Part shown: one piece after another, positions 17,201 through 23,915 of the stretch | How positions within the stretch are numbered: the first letter of the stretch is position 1 | Layout of the letters: each line of letters starts with the position of its first letter | From: Actinophytocola xanthii | Lineage (GTDB): Bacteria > Actinomycetota > Actinomycetes > Mycobacteriales > Pseudonocardiaceae | Direction: 5' to 3' | Length of the DNA stretch: 64,000 nucleotides | Assembly: GCF_001921205.1 (NCBI RefSeq) | Contig: NZ_MSIE01000059.1 | Coordinates: 1-64,000, forward strand | Made by a program: the position numbers and the translations under genes | The notes under the pieces: generated by a model | Databases searched by the model: none | What the model saw: the letters and a program-made list of their open reading frames with translations, nothing else | What the model was told of the DNA's origin: nothing

Positions 17201-18435
17201 GGTTCCGGCGCCGCCGGGGCCGCGGCGCGCACCGGCGCTGGGCGCCGCCGCATCGCCTCGGTGGTCCGTTCGTCCAGCTCGGCGGTCCAGTGCAGCATCC
17301 CCTTCGGGCTGTCGAAGCCCATCACCCCGAGCAGCTCGCCGTTGCTCACGTACCCGGTGATCCGGTGGCCCACGTTCACCGAACCGGCCAGCGGCACCGT
17401 GTCCTGGGCGAGCGCGGGAAGCCCGGCGCCCTGGATGCGCATGCCGTGCTGGTCGGTCCAGAACCGGGGCAGGGGCGTGAACGGCTTTGCCGCCTCCCGG
17501 CCGGCCAGCAGGTTCTCCGCGGCGGCCCGGCCCATCTCGACGGCGTTCAGCCAGTGCTCGACGCGGCGGGGGGCGGTGTCGAACCTCAGGTTCGGCCAGC
17601 GCGCCACGTCACCGGCCGCGACGACGTCGTCGGCGCCAATGGCGTGGCAGGTCGCGTCGCACATCACGCCGTCGTCGAGGATCAGGCCGGAGCCGCGCAG
17701 CCAGCTCACCGCGGGCACAGCGCCGACGGCCAGCACGACACAGCTCGCGACCACGACCTGCCCGGTCGTGAGGTGCATCGCCACGCCGTCGCTCTGGCGC
17801 ACCCAGTGGTGCACCTCGGCCTCGGTGATGATCTGCACGCCGTGCGCGTCGTGCAGGGCGGTGACCGTCTCACCGAGGTCGGTGCCGGGCACCCTGGTCA
17901 GCAGGCCGCTGTCCTTGGTGACGATCGTCGCGTCGCGACCCAGTGCCCGGGCGGCCGAGGCCAGCTCACAGGCGAGGAAGCCGCTGCCGATGACCGCGAG
18001 GCCGCCCTTGCCGCGGCGCAGGCTCTTCTGCACGGCGACCGCGTCGGCGACCGTACGCACCACGTGCACCCTCGGGTCGTGCCGGGGGGCGCCCGGCAGG
18101 TGCTTGGCCTGTGAGCCGGTCGCGATGACCAGGCCGTCGTAGTCGATCTCCTCGCCGCCGGGCAGGTGCAGCACGTGCTCGTCCGGCTCCAGGTGCGAGG
18201 CCCGCACGCCGTAGCGCCAGACCGCGTCGAGGTCGGTGAGCACCGGCAGGACGAGGTCGCGGGGGCGGGCGGTGCCCGTCAGCAGGTGCTTGGTCAGCCC
18301 CGGACGGTGATAGGTGCGGTAGGGCTCCTCCCCGATGATGACCAGCTCACCACCGAAGTTCAGCTCTCGCAACCGTTCGGCGGCACGGAGCCCTGCGGCC
18401 CCGCCGCCGACGACGACGATTCGCTCCCGACCCAT
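14275..18435 (-). CDS. ferredoxin reductase-like FAD oxidoreductase with a very long disordered tail
   Basis: The protein has 1386 residues. Residues 1 to about 398 form a complete FAD/NAD(P)H oxidoreductase: VVVGGGAAGLRAAE at 8-20 binds FAD, VIGSGFLACE at 148-157 binds NAD(P)H, and VVAAGDVARW at 271-280 is the second FAD motif. Related ferredoxin reductases end near here. About 988 further residues are rich in Pro, Ser, Gly, Arg and Ala, with repeats such as SSPGMPPA, PVNGS and SWPS. No membrane segment or cell-wall anchor is visible in the tail. The gene follows the ferredoxin gene with no gap, so it probably feeds electrons to it. The tail may form a scaffold or condensate, but its function is unknown. 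Confidence 0.88.
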   Translation of the reverse strand: MGRERIVVVGGGAAGLRAAERLRELNFGGELVIIGEEPYRTYHRPGLTKHLLTGTARPRDLVLPVLTDLDAVWRYGVRASHLEPDEHVLHLPGGEEIDYDGLVIATGSQAKHLPGAPRHDPRVHVVRTVADAVAVQKSLRRGKGGLAVIGSGFLACELASAARALGRDATIVTKDSGLLTRVPGTDLGETVTALHDAHGVQIITEAEVHHWVRQSDGVAMHLTTGQVVVASCVVLAVGAVPAVSWLRGSGLILDDGVMCDATCHAIGADDVVAAGDVARWPNLRFDTAPRRVEHWLNAVEMGRAAAENLLAGREAAKPFTPLPRFWTDQHGMRIQGAGLPALAQDTVPLAGSVNVGHRITGYVSNGELLGVMGFDSPKGMLHWTAELDERTTEAMRRRPAPVRAAAPAAPEPAPAPEVEAESQTEIRVIRRSVPVPAVGAMASAGGMSAGSEHGPANSWSALPSDRGSALPPGGGGGGGGRDQRPLGPEISWPSRARGTGPSIPPIDPMDGPPLGPEDSWPSMRPAARPSDSWPELPSVQAMDSWLSMPAVDSAPRLPVVRKPDPGVDPPTPDRTALESTAVRTPPPAAPATTSAVRPPVPPPNALETTMVRPEPAVEPPPPARPVGPMDSMPSMPAVRAGGPAPSGRRSDVGRSVGSGDSKHRTTAEEVTDSIPPVGSTDSAPFGRRSREAADPTQSIPVVRETNLTRAQRRAQAEVMTESIAATPLSRTKSPWPSVAAPSEPAAGPALASVPLMKPAGEQRSGRHAAPDDEPPPLPPARRNGRSRSGSHSAPEVPPAPARFSAPGASSTAVPAAPVRETPPPTRARFSGATSPGLPPARAATPPVQTRFVAPSTSRATSSAARLLPADLSPPSLSQPSLPPTRPGDHGLAQGLAQGLAQGSAQASAHRLAPVERRPSERPATRATSSFAGASPVDATSPGTSAATASSSGMPPAYAFSPGVEPPRSARGVPPVQDPRASSARMRPVDPPSRNGRPVNGSSAGWAGASSSGMPPVNGSALSSSEVTEVRSLTGSSWNGRPASGSAAGLPPVEAPPVNGSGGPSWGGRPVNGSSGSSWDGRPVNGSAAGLPPVEAPPVNGSGGPSWGGRPVNGSAAGMPPVGNGRPVNGAAQVSSPGMPRVGDPSASGRWPSAVASSPGMPPARGFGGVAPQASSPGMPPARGPMGPQASSPGMWPATGSSPGMPRVGDPSASGRWPSAVASSPGMPPATASSRGMAPAHEATRPPWPEPPSSGGMPAVARQAPPPVTVPDTPPRERLFASVPPAEAPTPPAHPADDRTARPLSPSDPPPPDSRAAGQPPAGRAAPILPDPPKPARGGSARKSSSRRRRSTTEMPPPGTVSALPPVTRSKPGIEDPSRYEEITPMG
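14750..15027. repeat. two exact 80-bp direct repeats in the reductase tail
   Basis: Bases 14750-14829 and 14948-15027 are identical. The offset is 198 bp (66 codons), so the reading frame is kept. Related shorter units (encoding SSPGMPPA) lie between and around them. This pattern suggests in-frame expansion of the low-complexity tail by slippage or recombination. Confidence 0.9.
15122..15300. repeat. two exact 56-bp direct repeats in the reductase tail
   Basis: Bases 15122-15177 and 15245-15300 are identical, with an in-frame offset of 123 bp (41 codons). They encode the PVNGS and GLPPVEAPPVNGS type units of the tail. Confidence 0.9.
15731..15766. repeat. tandem 12-bp repeat, three perfect copies
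   Basis: Three head-to-tail copies of CCCTGTGCCAAG encode a GLAQ tetrapeptide ladder on the minus strand in the reductase tail. A fourth, partial copy flanks them on each side. The array is a likely site of length variation between strains. Confidence 0.9.
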
Positions 18436-18687
18436 CTAACGCCTCTCGTTCAACGCGATCGCGAGCATCGGGCAGCTGCGCACAGCCGCCTTCGCCTGCT
18501 CGATCTCCGTGGCCGGCACCGATCGCAGGTACCGGAGACCGCCGTCGGTCGACATGCGGAACAGTGTCGGCGCCTCCGCGACACAGATCCCGTAGCGACG
18601 GCAGCGGTCGTTGTCCACGCTCAGGTGGTGGCGCGAGCGGTCCCTGGTACCCGTCCCGCTCGCGGTCTTCGTCTTGCGCGCGCTCAT
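18436..18687 (-). CDS. 3Fe-4S-type ferredoxin
   Basis: This 83-residue ferredoxin has Cys29, Cys35 (DRCRRYGICVAEAP) and Cys72 (SCPMLAI). The three-cysteine pattern, with no fourth cysteine, points to a [3Fe-4S] cluster as in ferredoxins that serve actinomycete P450s. A basic N-terminal tail of about 20 residues (KTKTASGTGTRDRSRHH) is unusual for the family. The ATG at 18687 overlaps the stop of the membrane protein gene as ATGA. The next gene, the reductase, starts right after its TAG stop. No P450 lies nearby, so its partner is more likely the membrane haem protein. Confidence 0.88.
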   Translation of the reverse strand: MSARKTKTASGTGTRDRSRHHLSVDNDRCRRYGICVAEAPTLFRMSTDGGLRYLRSVPATEIEQAKAAVRSCPMLAIALNERR

Positions 18688-19268
18688 CGCCGGTCCTCCA
18701 CCAGGCCGGCGGTGGACAGCGCCCGGGCCGGCATGAACCGCAGGCACATCACCACGACCGTGGGCACCAGCAGGGTGATCCCGCCGAGCCACACCGCGGA
18801 CAGCGTGCCGCTGGCGAGCGCGCCGAAGAAGGCGTGGATGACGCCCAGGACGAAGGCCGGGTAGGTGAGCCGGTGGATCCACGCCCAGCGCCAGTAGGAC
18901 ATCCAGCGCTTGAGCCCGACCGCGATCGAGGCGGCCAGCATGCCCTCGAGGGCGAGGGTGCCGAAGGCGTAGCGCAGTGTTCCGGTGAACGGAACGAACA
19001 CGTCGACGAAGCGGAACGCTCCGCTGTCGAGCATCAGCAGGGTGGTGCCGTGGACGGCCGCGAACGCCATGGCCAGGGTGGCCAGGATCTGGTGGCTGTT
19101 GCGCAGCGCCTCGCGGCCAGTGATCCGGTTGACCCATCCGGTACTGGTCAGCACGCCCCAGACCAGCGTCAGGCACATGAGTGCGTACGCGAGTCGGGCC
19201 GACAGCGTCGACACCTCGAGCACGCCACTGTCGTGCCCGGCGTCGGCAGCCGCCAGGTAGATGTGCAC
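18684..19268 (-). CDS. ferric-reductase-like membrane haem protein
   Basis: The 194-residue integral membrane protein has about five helices. Two helices carry paired histidines, SHQILATLAMAFAAVH and IHRLTYPAFVLGVIH, with 13-14 residue spacing. This matches the bis-haem b arrangement of ferric reductase-like and MsrQ/YedZ-like domains. The GTG start at 19268 has GGAGGAG about 6 nt upstream. It is the first gene of a three-gene set (membrane protein, ferredoxin, ferredoxin reductase). I infer electron flow from NAD(P)H through ferredoxin to haem across the membrane. The final acceptor is unknown. Confidence 0.82.
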   Translation of the reverse strand: MHIYLAAADAGHDSGVLEVSTLSARLAYALMCLTLVWGVLTSTGWVNRITGREALRNSHQILATLAMAFAAVHGTTLLMLDSGAFRFVDVFVPFTGTLRYAFGTLALEGMLAASIAVGLKRWMSYWRWAWIHRLTYPAFVLGVIHAFFGALASGTLSAVWLGGITLLVPTVVVMCLRFMPARALSTAGLVEDRR

Positions 19269-19300
19269 CAGACTCCTCCGAAGGGGCTAGGGACGGGTAC

Positions 19301-19335
19301 GGCGGGCAGGTCGGCGGAGCCCCGACCTGCCCGCC
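19301..19335. terminator. strong hairpin after the DUF1996 gene
   Basis: A perfect 14-bp stem (19301-19314 with 19322-19335) closes a 7-nt loop. It lies just beyond the stop at 19361 of the leftward DUF1996 gene and before the membrane haem protein gene. It should insulate the two transcription units. Confidence 0.75.
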
Positions 19336-19360
19336 CGCCGGAACCGCGGACGCGGGAGGA

Positions 19361-20953
19361 TCAGCAGTTCCGGCCGCTGTTGATGCAGCGCACGACCCGG
19401 TTCATCAACTGCGTCGGCATGACGTTGACGAAGTCGTTGTGATCGGTGATCGGGCTGTGCAGCTCATCGGGGAAGGCGTCGACAGCGTAGATGGCGCCCC
19501 GGGGGATGTTGTAGGTCAGTGTGATCCGCAGCTGCGGCACTGCCTGGAAGCCCTGCGGGCACGCCCCCCTCTGGTCGGCGAACGCCACGTGCGTGCGGTG
19601 GTTCGCGCTGTCGGTGTTCTGCCCGTCCCAGCAGCCCGGGAAGTCAGCGATGCGCTGGACCTGGCTGCCGCGGGGGCAGAGCGGGTACTTGTCGGTGATC
19701 CGGTTGGTGAAACCGGTGCAGGTCCACTTGGCGTTGGCGTTGGTCCCGCCCTGGGTCTGGGCCTTGGCGTTACCGGTCAGCACCCGGAGGAACTGCGGCA
19801 TCGCGACGACCCGGGACCGGGCGTTGCCCCGGAACTGGAGCTGGACCGCGGCCGGACGGAGCACCGTGCCGACGTTGTGGGCGTTGGCCTCGTCGGGCGC
19901 GCCGCCGCCGTTGGCGTCACGCAGACGCAGCACCGGCCAGAAGTACGTCGACAGGTCGCCCTGGGCACAGGTCGTGTCCGCCGCGGCGAGGCTCTCGTTG
20001 GTCGAGGCGGCACTGGCGTCCGTGTTGCCGACGTAGTCGTGCAGGTGGTGGGCGCCGTTGACGACGCCGGGCGAGACGATGAAGTTGTCGTTGTTGAAGT
20101 GGCCTTCACCGTTGGTGCCGCAGCGGGAGATGAACGTGCCGCGCGAGCCGCCCCGGCCGGTCCGCGGCGAGGCCGCGAGGTTGTTCACCGGGACCTGGCG
20201 GATGTTCACGAAGTCCTGCGGGAACGGGCCGAGCTCGTTCGTGCACTCCTCGTTGCCGAAGTCCTCCTCGGGAGCCTCGGAGGGCACCGGCGGGACGGTC
20301 TCGGCGGGCGGCGGGCCCTGCTCGCCGGGAACCTCGTTCGGGTCGGTGCTCACCGGCGGCTCACCCTCGGGAGCCTCACCGGTGGGCTGCTCCTCGGCCG
20401 GCGGCTGCTCGCTGGGCTGCTCCTCGGCCGGCGGCTGCTCCTCGGCGGGGGCCTCCTCGGTCGGCTGCTGGCCCCTCGGGGGACGCAGGCCCTGGGCGGA
20501 GGTCAGCCCGAAGTTCTGCACTTCCTCCTGAGCACCCTCGACCGGCTGCTCCTCGGCGGGAGCCTCCTCGGCAGGGGCCTCCTCGGCAGGGGCTTCCCCG
20601 GCGGGTGGCTGCTCCTCGGTAGCCCCTTCGGCGGGCGGAGCCTCCTCAGCTGGGGGAGCCTCCTCGGCGGGGGGAGCCTCCTCGGCCGGAGCCGACTCCG
20701 CCGGCGGGGCTGACTCCTCCGGGGGTGCGCTCTCCTCGGGCGGAGCGGACTCCGCCGGCGGAGGAACGACCTCGCTGGACGCGGGGGGTGGGACATCCGG
20801 CAGACACGGCACCGGACGGGGTGCCGCCTCGTTGTCGGCCTGCGCGGCACCGTAGATGCCGATTCCGACAGCCGTGCCGAGGATGCAGACCGCGGCCGTA
20901 CCCGCGGCGATCAGCCGTCGGCGCAGATGCCGCGGTATCTGGTGTCTTCCCAT
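19361..20953 (-). CDS. secreted DUF1996 protein with Pro/Glu-rich stalk
   Basis: This 530-residue protein has an N-terminal hydrophobic export segment (LIAAGTAAVCILGTAVGIGIYG). A stalk of about 200 residues follows, built from PAEEAP, PPEESA and EEQPPA repeats. The C-terminal 270-residue DUF1996 domain has the usual HHLHDYVGN, AHNVGTVLRPA and DFPGCWDGQNTDSANHRTH. These proteins are secreted in actinomycetes and fungi. Their biochemical role is not established, to my knowledge. The conserved His and Asp residues could bind metal or form a hydrolase site. GCGAGG precedes the ATG. It is probably the last gene of a unit starting at the SigL-like promoter (21643-21670). Confidence 0.88.
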   Translation of the reverse strand: MGRHQIPRHLRRRLIAAGTAAVCILGTAVGIGIYGAAQADNEAAPRPVPCLPDVPPPASSEVVPPPAESAPPEESAPPEESAPPAESAPAEEAPPAEEAPPAEEAPPAEGATEEQPPAGEAPAEEAPAEEAPAEEQPVEGAQEEVQNFGLTSAQGLRPPRGQQPTEEAPAEEQPPAEEQPSEQPPAEEQPTGEAPEGEPPVSTDPNEVPGEQGPPPAETVPPVPSEAPEEDFGNEECTNELGPFPQDFVNIRQVPVNNLAASPRTGRGGSRGTFISRCGTNGEGHFNNDNFIVSPGVVNGAHHLHDYVGNTDASAASTNESLAAADTTCAQGDLSTYFWPVLRLRDANGGGAPDEANAHNVGTVLRPAAVQLQFRGNARSRVVAMPQFLRVLTGNAKAQTQGGTNANAKWTCTGFTNRITDKYPLCPRGSQVQRIADFPGCWDGQNTDSANHRTHVAFADQRGACPQGFQAVPQLRITLTYNIPRGAIYAVDAFPDELHSPITDHNDFVNVMPTQLMNRVVRCINSGRNC

Positions 20954-21027
20954 GCTCTTGCCTCGCAGTTTCTGTTTCTGTGCGTTCGGGGGAGCTCAGC
21001 GCTGGAGCGGCCGTGGCAGCCCCGCGG

Positions 21028-21495
21028 TCAGGCCGATCTGGGCGACGCAGATGACGACCACCAGGCCGGGGTCGACGCCGTTCCCGCCGTCGGTCCTGGA
21101 GCGGACACGACCGGAATCGAGGCGCCCTGGGTGATCGGTGTCGCCGGAGCCGTTGCCGGCTCGATCGGCTCGGTGGAGGCCGGGGATGGTGCGACCGGCT
21201 GGGGACCTGTCGTCCCCGCGCCGCCGCTCACCGCCGTCTCCACCGGCGTTGTGTTGACGTTGACCAGTCCGGTGCCCTCCAAGAAGGTCATGGTCCGGGC
21301 CGTCTGTCGGGTGGCCCGCTGCTGAGCTCGTCGGCCCACAGCCGGGATGGCCGGCGTAGTCGCCGGCGTGGTGGGATCGGTTCGTGGTTGGCGGGACGTC
21401 ACCGGCCTGCTCCTCCCGTGGACCGCAGCATCCAGCGGGATGAGCAGGGCCAGCGACGCCTCTGCCACGACGCGACCGCGAACGAGTCCGTCCAC
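21028..21495 (-). CDS. hypothetical Ala/Pro/Thr-rich protein (uncertain)
   Basis: An open frame of 155 codons has a hydrophobic stretch near its start (VVAEASLALLIPLDAAV) and then a low-complexity part such as TEPIEPATAPATP. Over the part I sampled, third codon positions are about three-quarters G/C and second positions are mostly C. That fits an Ala/Pro/Thr/Ser protein but is not decisive. The GTG at 21495 lies a few nt after the stop of the 26-codon frame, with GAGG about 12 nt upstream. It sits between that frame and the DUF1996 gene on the same strand. I do not recognise a family, and it may be spurious. The rest of 20954-21731 holds promoter sequence. Confidence 0.4.
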   Translation of the reverse strand: MDGLVRGRVVAEASLALLIPLDAAVHGRSRPVTSRQPRTDPTTPATTPAIPAVGRRAQQRATRQTARTMTFLEGTGLVNVNTTPVETAVSGGAGTTGPQPVAPSPASTEPIEPATAPATPITQGASIPVVSAPGPTAGTASTPAWWSSSASPRSA

Positions 21496-21502
21496 TGGGG
21501 AC

Positions 21503-21583
21503 TCAGACCTCGTCGCTCTCGCCGCGCCCGCCGTGTCTGGTGTACGGGGCGGGCGGGGCGATGCGGTCGCATCGGGTGCTCAT
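21503..21583 (-). CDS. possible 26-residue peptide or leader ORF
   Basis: A short frame begins MSTRCDRIAPPAPY and ends GRGESDEV. It has a clear ribosome site (AAAGGA) 8 nt before its ATG. It starts about 60 nt downstream of a SigL-like promoter, so it would be the first coding frame of that transcript. It has one Cys, no hydrophobic segment and no run of rare codons that would mark a classical attenuator. It could be a small regulatory leader, a secreted peptide precursor or chance. Confidence 0.4.
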   Translation of the reverse strand: MSTRCDRIAPPAPYTRHGGRGESDEV

Positions 21584-21642
21584 GGAGATTTTCCTTTCTT
21601 CGCAAGGATTTCCTTGGTCACCAGCACGTGCGGTCACCAGCA

Positions 21643-21670
21643 GATACGGAAACCCGGGAGTCACGGTTCA
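21643..21670 (-). promoter_or_regulatory. SigL-like ECF promoter reading toward the DUF1996 gene
   Basis: On the minus strand, TGAACC (21670-21665) is followed after exactly 16 nt by CGTATC (21648-21643). This resembles the promoter type recognised by mycobacterial SigL-group ECF factors (TGAACC, then CGT-something). The adjacent divergent gene encodes an ECF sigma factor of that kind. The predicted transcript would start near 21636. Two direct copies of GGTCACCAGC lie around the -10 (21616-21625 and 21632-21641). Confidence 0.55.
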
Positions 21671-21731
21671 ATCACGACGCCACGACAAGTGTGACGTAGG
21701 TCACTCGACATCTGGTTGCCCAAGGTCCACG

Positions 21732-22286
21732 ATGTGCGCCGTGAGCCGGCGTTCAAGACTCGACTTGGCCGGCGCGGAAGACGTCTCGGACAGAAACGAG
21801 GCGTTGGTCAGGATGCTCTACCGCGAGTTCGGTGGCGCGCTGTTCGGACATGTGCTGCACCTCACGGGCAATGACCGACAGTGGGCGGAGGACGTCGTGC
21901 AGGAGACCCTGGTTCGCGCCTGGCGCAATGCCGATCGACTGGATCGGGAGCCAGGCATGCTTCGTGCCTGGCTGTACACGGTGGCGCGTCGTATCGTCAT
22001 CGACGGACGGCGGAGTCACAGTGCTCGCCCGAGGGAGGTGGACGCCGCGCCGCTGGAGGCCATGCCGATCCCGGACGGGTCGGAGAAATCGCTGTCCGCC
22101 ATGGTCGTCGCCGAGGCTCTGCAGGGGTTGAGCCCCGAGCACCGAGAGGCGCTCGCGGAGACGTACCTGCGTGACCGGACGGTCAACGAGGCGGCGGCAG
22201 TGCTCGGGGTGCCGCCGGGAACGGTGAAGTCGCGGGTGTACTACGCCCTGCGCGCACTGCGGCAGCAGCTTCGGGACGGGGAGTAA
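21732..22286 (+). CDS. ECF RNA polymerase sigma factor, SigL-like
   Basis: This 184-residue ECF sigma factor has region 2 (LYREFGGALFGHVLHLTGNDRQWAEDVVQETLVRAWRN, about residues 30-70) and region 4 (LSPEHREALAETYLRDRTVNEAAAVLGVPPGTVKSRVYYALRALR, about 130-178). The ATG at 21732 has AAGG 7 nt upstream. A gap of 6 bp separates it from the anti-sigma gene, as in sigL-rslA pairs. GTGAC-4-GTCAC (21691-21704) lies just upstream and may be an operator. Sequence and gene order support the SigL-type group, but orthology has not been tested. Confidence 0.88.
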   Translation: MCAVSRRSRLDLAGAEDVSDRNEALVRMLYREFGGALFGHVLHLTGNDRQWAEDVVQETLVRAWRNADRLDREPGMLRAWLYTVARRIVIDGRRSHSARPREVDAAPLEAMPIPDGSEKSLSAMVVAEALQGLSPEHREALAETYLRDRTVNEAAAVLGVPPGTVKSRVYYALRALRQQLRDGE

Positions 22287-22292
22287 CCGACG

Positions 22293-23837
22293 ATGACCGC
22301 ACCACGCCACGTGGACGTAGGGGCCTACGTCCTGGGCATACTGGACGAACCGGACGAAGCCGCCTACGAGAAGCACTTCGCGCAGTGCGAGCAGTGCCGA
22401 CGTGAGTTCATCGAGCTGGCCGACATGCCGGCGGCGCTGGACATGCTGAAGCCGGGCAAGGCCGCGCCACCGGCGCCGCCACCGCTGTCGGACCTGATCG
22501 ACTTCTCGAAGCTGGGGCCGCCGCCGACATCGAGACGTTCGTCACCGCGGACCGCGTCGATGCCCTCGATGCCGGCCGTGCCGCCGCAACAGCGGCCGGC
22601 CGGTGCGACCCAGCCGCACAAGGTTCCCCCACGTCCCGGCGCCCACCCCCCGACGAACGGGGGCCCGAGGCCCGTCCCGGGACACGCCCCGCCCGCGGGG
22701 GCGGGCCCTCGTGCCAACGGCAGCGCCCGCCCCATCCTGCCCGGCCGGCCGAACCCCGCGACCCCACCCCCCGGAGCCGACGGCACCGGCCGACGCCTGC
22801 CCGCCGTCCCCCCGCCGGGAGCGGCACCCCACGGCCGCCCTCGCCCGGACGGGACGGGCCGCCACCAGCCGGCGACCCCGCCGGGAGGCACCCCCGCGGG
22901 AGGCCGCCCCGACGGAACAGGCCGGCACAAGCCCGCCACGCCGCCGGCAGGAAGTCCGGTCGCCGGGCGCTCCCGCGTCGAAGGCACGGGCCGCCACAAG
23001 CCGGCGACCCCACCGGCGGGCACCCCGATCGCCGGCCGCACCCGCGCCGAGGGCACCGGGCAGCACCCTGCCGCCACCGGGACGGGCCGGCACAAGCCGG
23101 CCACCCCACCGGCAGGCACTCCAGCCGCCGGCCGTGCCGGCCAACCACCCGCCACCAACCGGCCCGAGGGCACCGGCCGGCACAAGCCGGCCGGCACCCG
23201 GGCCGGGGGCGCGGACGTCCAGGCGTCCTCCCCCGCGCTCACGCCCGCCGCCCGACCGGCGACCAAGCCCACGGCGAAAGCACCCGCCAAGGCATCCAAG
23301 GCACCGGCGAAGCCGCCGACCAAGGCGAGGGACTCCCTGCCTGCCGGACGGGCCGGCGGCCGGCGGATGGCCAAGCCCATGTGGCTGTCGGCGGCCGCGG
23401 TCGTCGCGGTGGCGATGGTCGTGGGTGTGGTGATCAGCCTGTCCGGCGGCGGCGAGCCCGGCGACCAGGTGGCCGTTCCCTCGACGCAGGCCACCACCGC
23501 GCCCTCCGACGCGGTCGCCGGCGCCCACACCGTCAACGGCACCGACCCGGAGACCGGGATCACGGCGATCATCACTGTCGAACCCGTCGCCGACGGGACC
23601 GAGGTCGACCTCCTGCTCTACGAGGTCGACGGGCAGCGCCAGGGCACGCTCTACGCGGTGTCGCGGTTCGGCGAGCACAAGCGTGTGACCGCCTGGCGGT
23701 CCCCGCCCGGCGGCGCCGGCGCCCGGGAGGCCGTCCGCGCCTCAGGGATCGTCGACATGTCCCAGCAGGACATCATCCGCTTCGAGCTGATCGACGAGCA
23801 GGAGGGAATCGCTCCGGTGCTGGAAGTGCCGATCTGA
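22293..23837 (+). CDS. zinc-binding anti-sigma factor with long repetitive linker
   Basis: The 514-residue membrane protein has an N-terminal zinc anti-sigma domain with His28, Cys32 and Cys35 (HFAQCEQC), where sigma factor is bound and thiols sensed. A linker of about 260 residues follows. It is Pro/Gly/Thr-rich and carries five or so copies of a GTGRHKPATPPAG-type unit. One membrane helix lies near residues 363-388 (MWLSAAAVVAVAMVVGVVIS). A C-terminal outside domain of about 120 residues ends the protein. RslA of mycobacteria is much shorter, so the linker is unusual. It is co-transcribed with the ECF factor and presumably holds it at the membrane. Confidence 0.88.
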   Translation: MTAPRHVDVGAYVLGILDEPDEAAYEKHFAQCEQCRREFIELADMPAALDMLKPGKAAPPAPPPLSDLIDFSKLGPPPTSRRSSPRTASMPSMPAVPPQQRPAGATQPHKVPPRPGAHPPTNGGPRPVPGHAPPAGAGPRANGSARPILPGRPNPATPPPGADGTGRRLPAVPPPGAAPHGRPRPDGTGRHQPATPPGGTPAGGRPDGTGRHKPATPPAGSPVAGRSRVEGTGRHKPATPPAGTPIAGRTRAEGTGQHPAATGTGRHKPATPPAGTPAAGRAGQPPATNRPEGTGRHKPAGTRAGGADVQASSPALTPAARPATKPTAKAPAKASKAPAKPPTKARDSLPAGRAGGRRMAKPMWLSAAAVVAVAMVVGVVISLSGGGEPGDQVAVPSTQATTAPSDAVAGAHTVNGTDPETGITAIITVEPVADGTEVDLLLYEVDGQRQGTLYAVSRFGEHKRVTAWRSPPGGAGAREAVRASGIVDMSQQDIIRFELIDEQEGIAPVLEVPI

Positions 23838-23856
23838 TCGACCCTCCCCGACCAAC

Positions 23857-23898
23857 CCGGCTCGCTGCGTCCACAACGGACACGGCGAGCCGGTTTTT
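23857..23898 (+). terminator. rho-independent terminator after the anti-sigma gene
   Basis: A 9-bp stem CCGGCTCGC/GCGAGCCGG (23857-23865 with 23885-23893) is followed directly by five T. A smaller inner stem can form in the loop. It lies 20 bp after the anti-sigma stop and before the convergent transglutaminase stop. Confidence 0.8.
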
Positions 23899-23915
23899 GT
23901 CTAGTTAGGACCGAT

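Noticed and set aside
14482-18114. A long open frame of more than 1200 codons on the plus strand opposite the ferredoxin reductase gene
   Set aside because: It mirrors the GC-rich reductase gene on the other strand and is dominated by Arg, Gly and Pro with no domain. The minus frame has intact FAD and NAD(P)H motifs and correct gene spacing.
18436-18687. A P450 redox-partner role for the ferredoxin
   Set aside because: The ferredoxin has the three-Cys pattern of P450 partners, but no P450 gene is in the window. The operon links it to a membrane haem protein.
20927-21325. Plus-strand open frames in the space between DUF1996 and the sigma gene
   Set aside because: They have no ribosome site or recognisable motif and lie opposite the Ala/Pro/Thr-rich minus-strand frame, which itself is uncertain.
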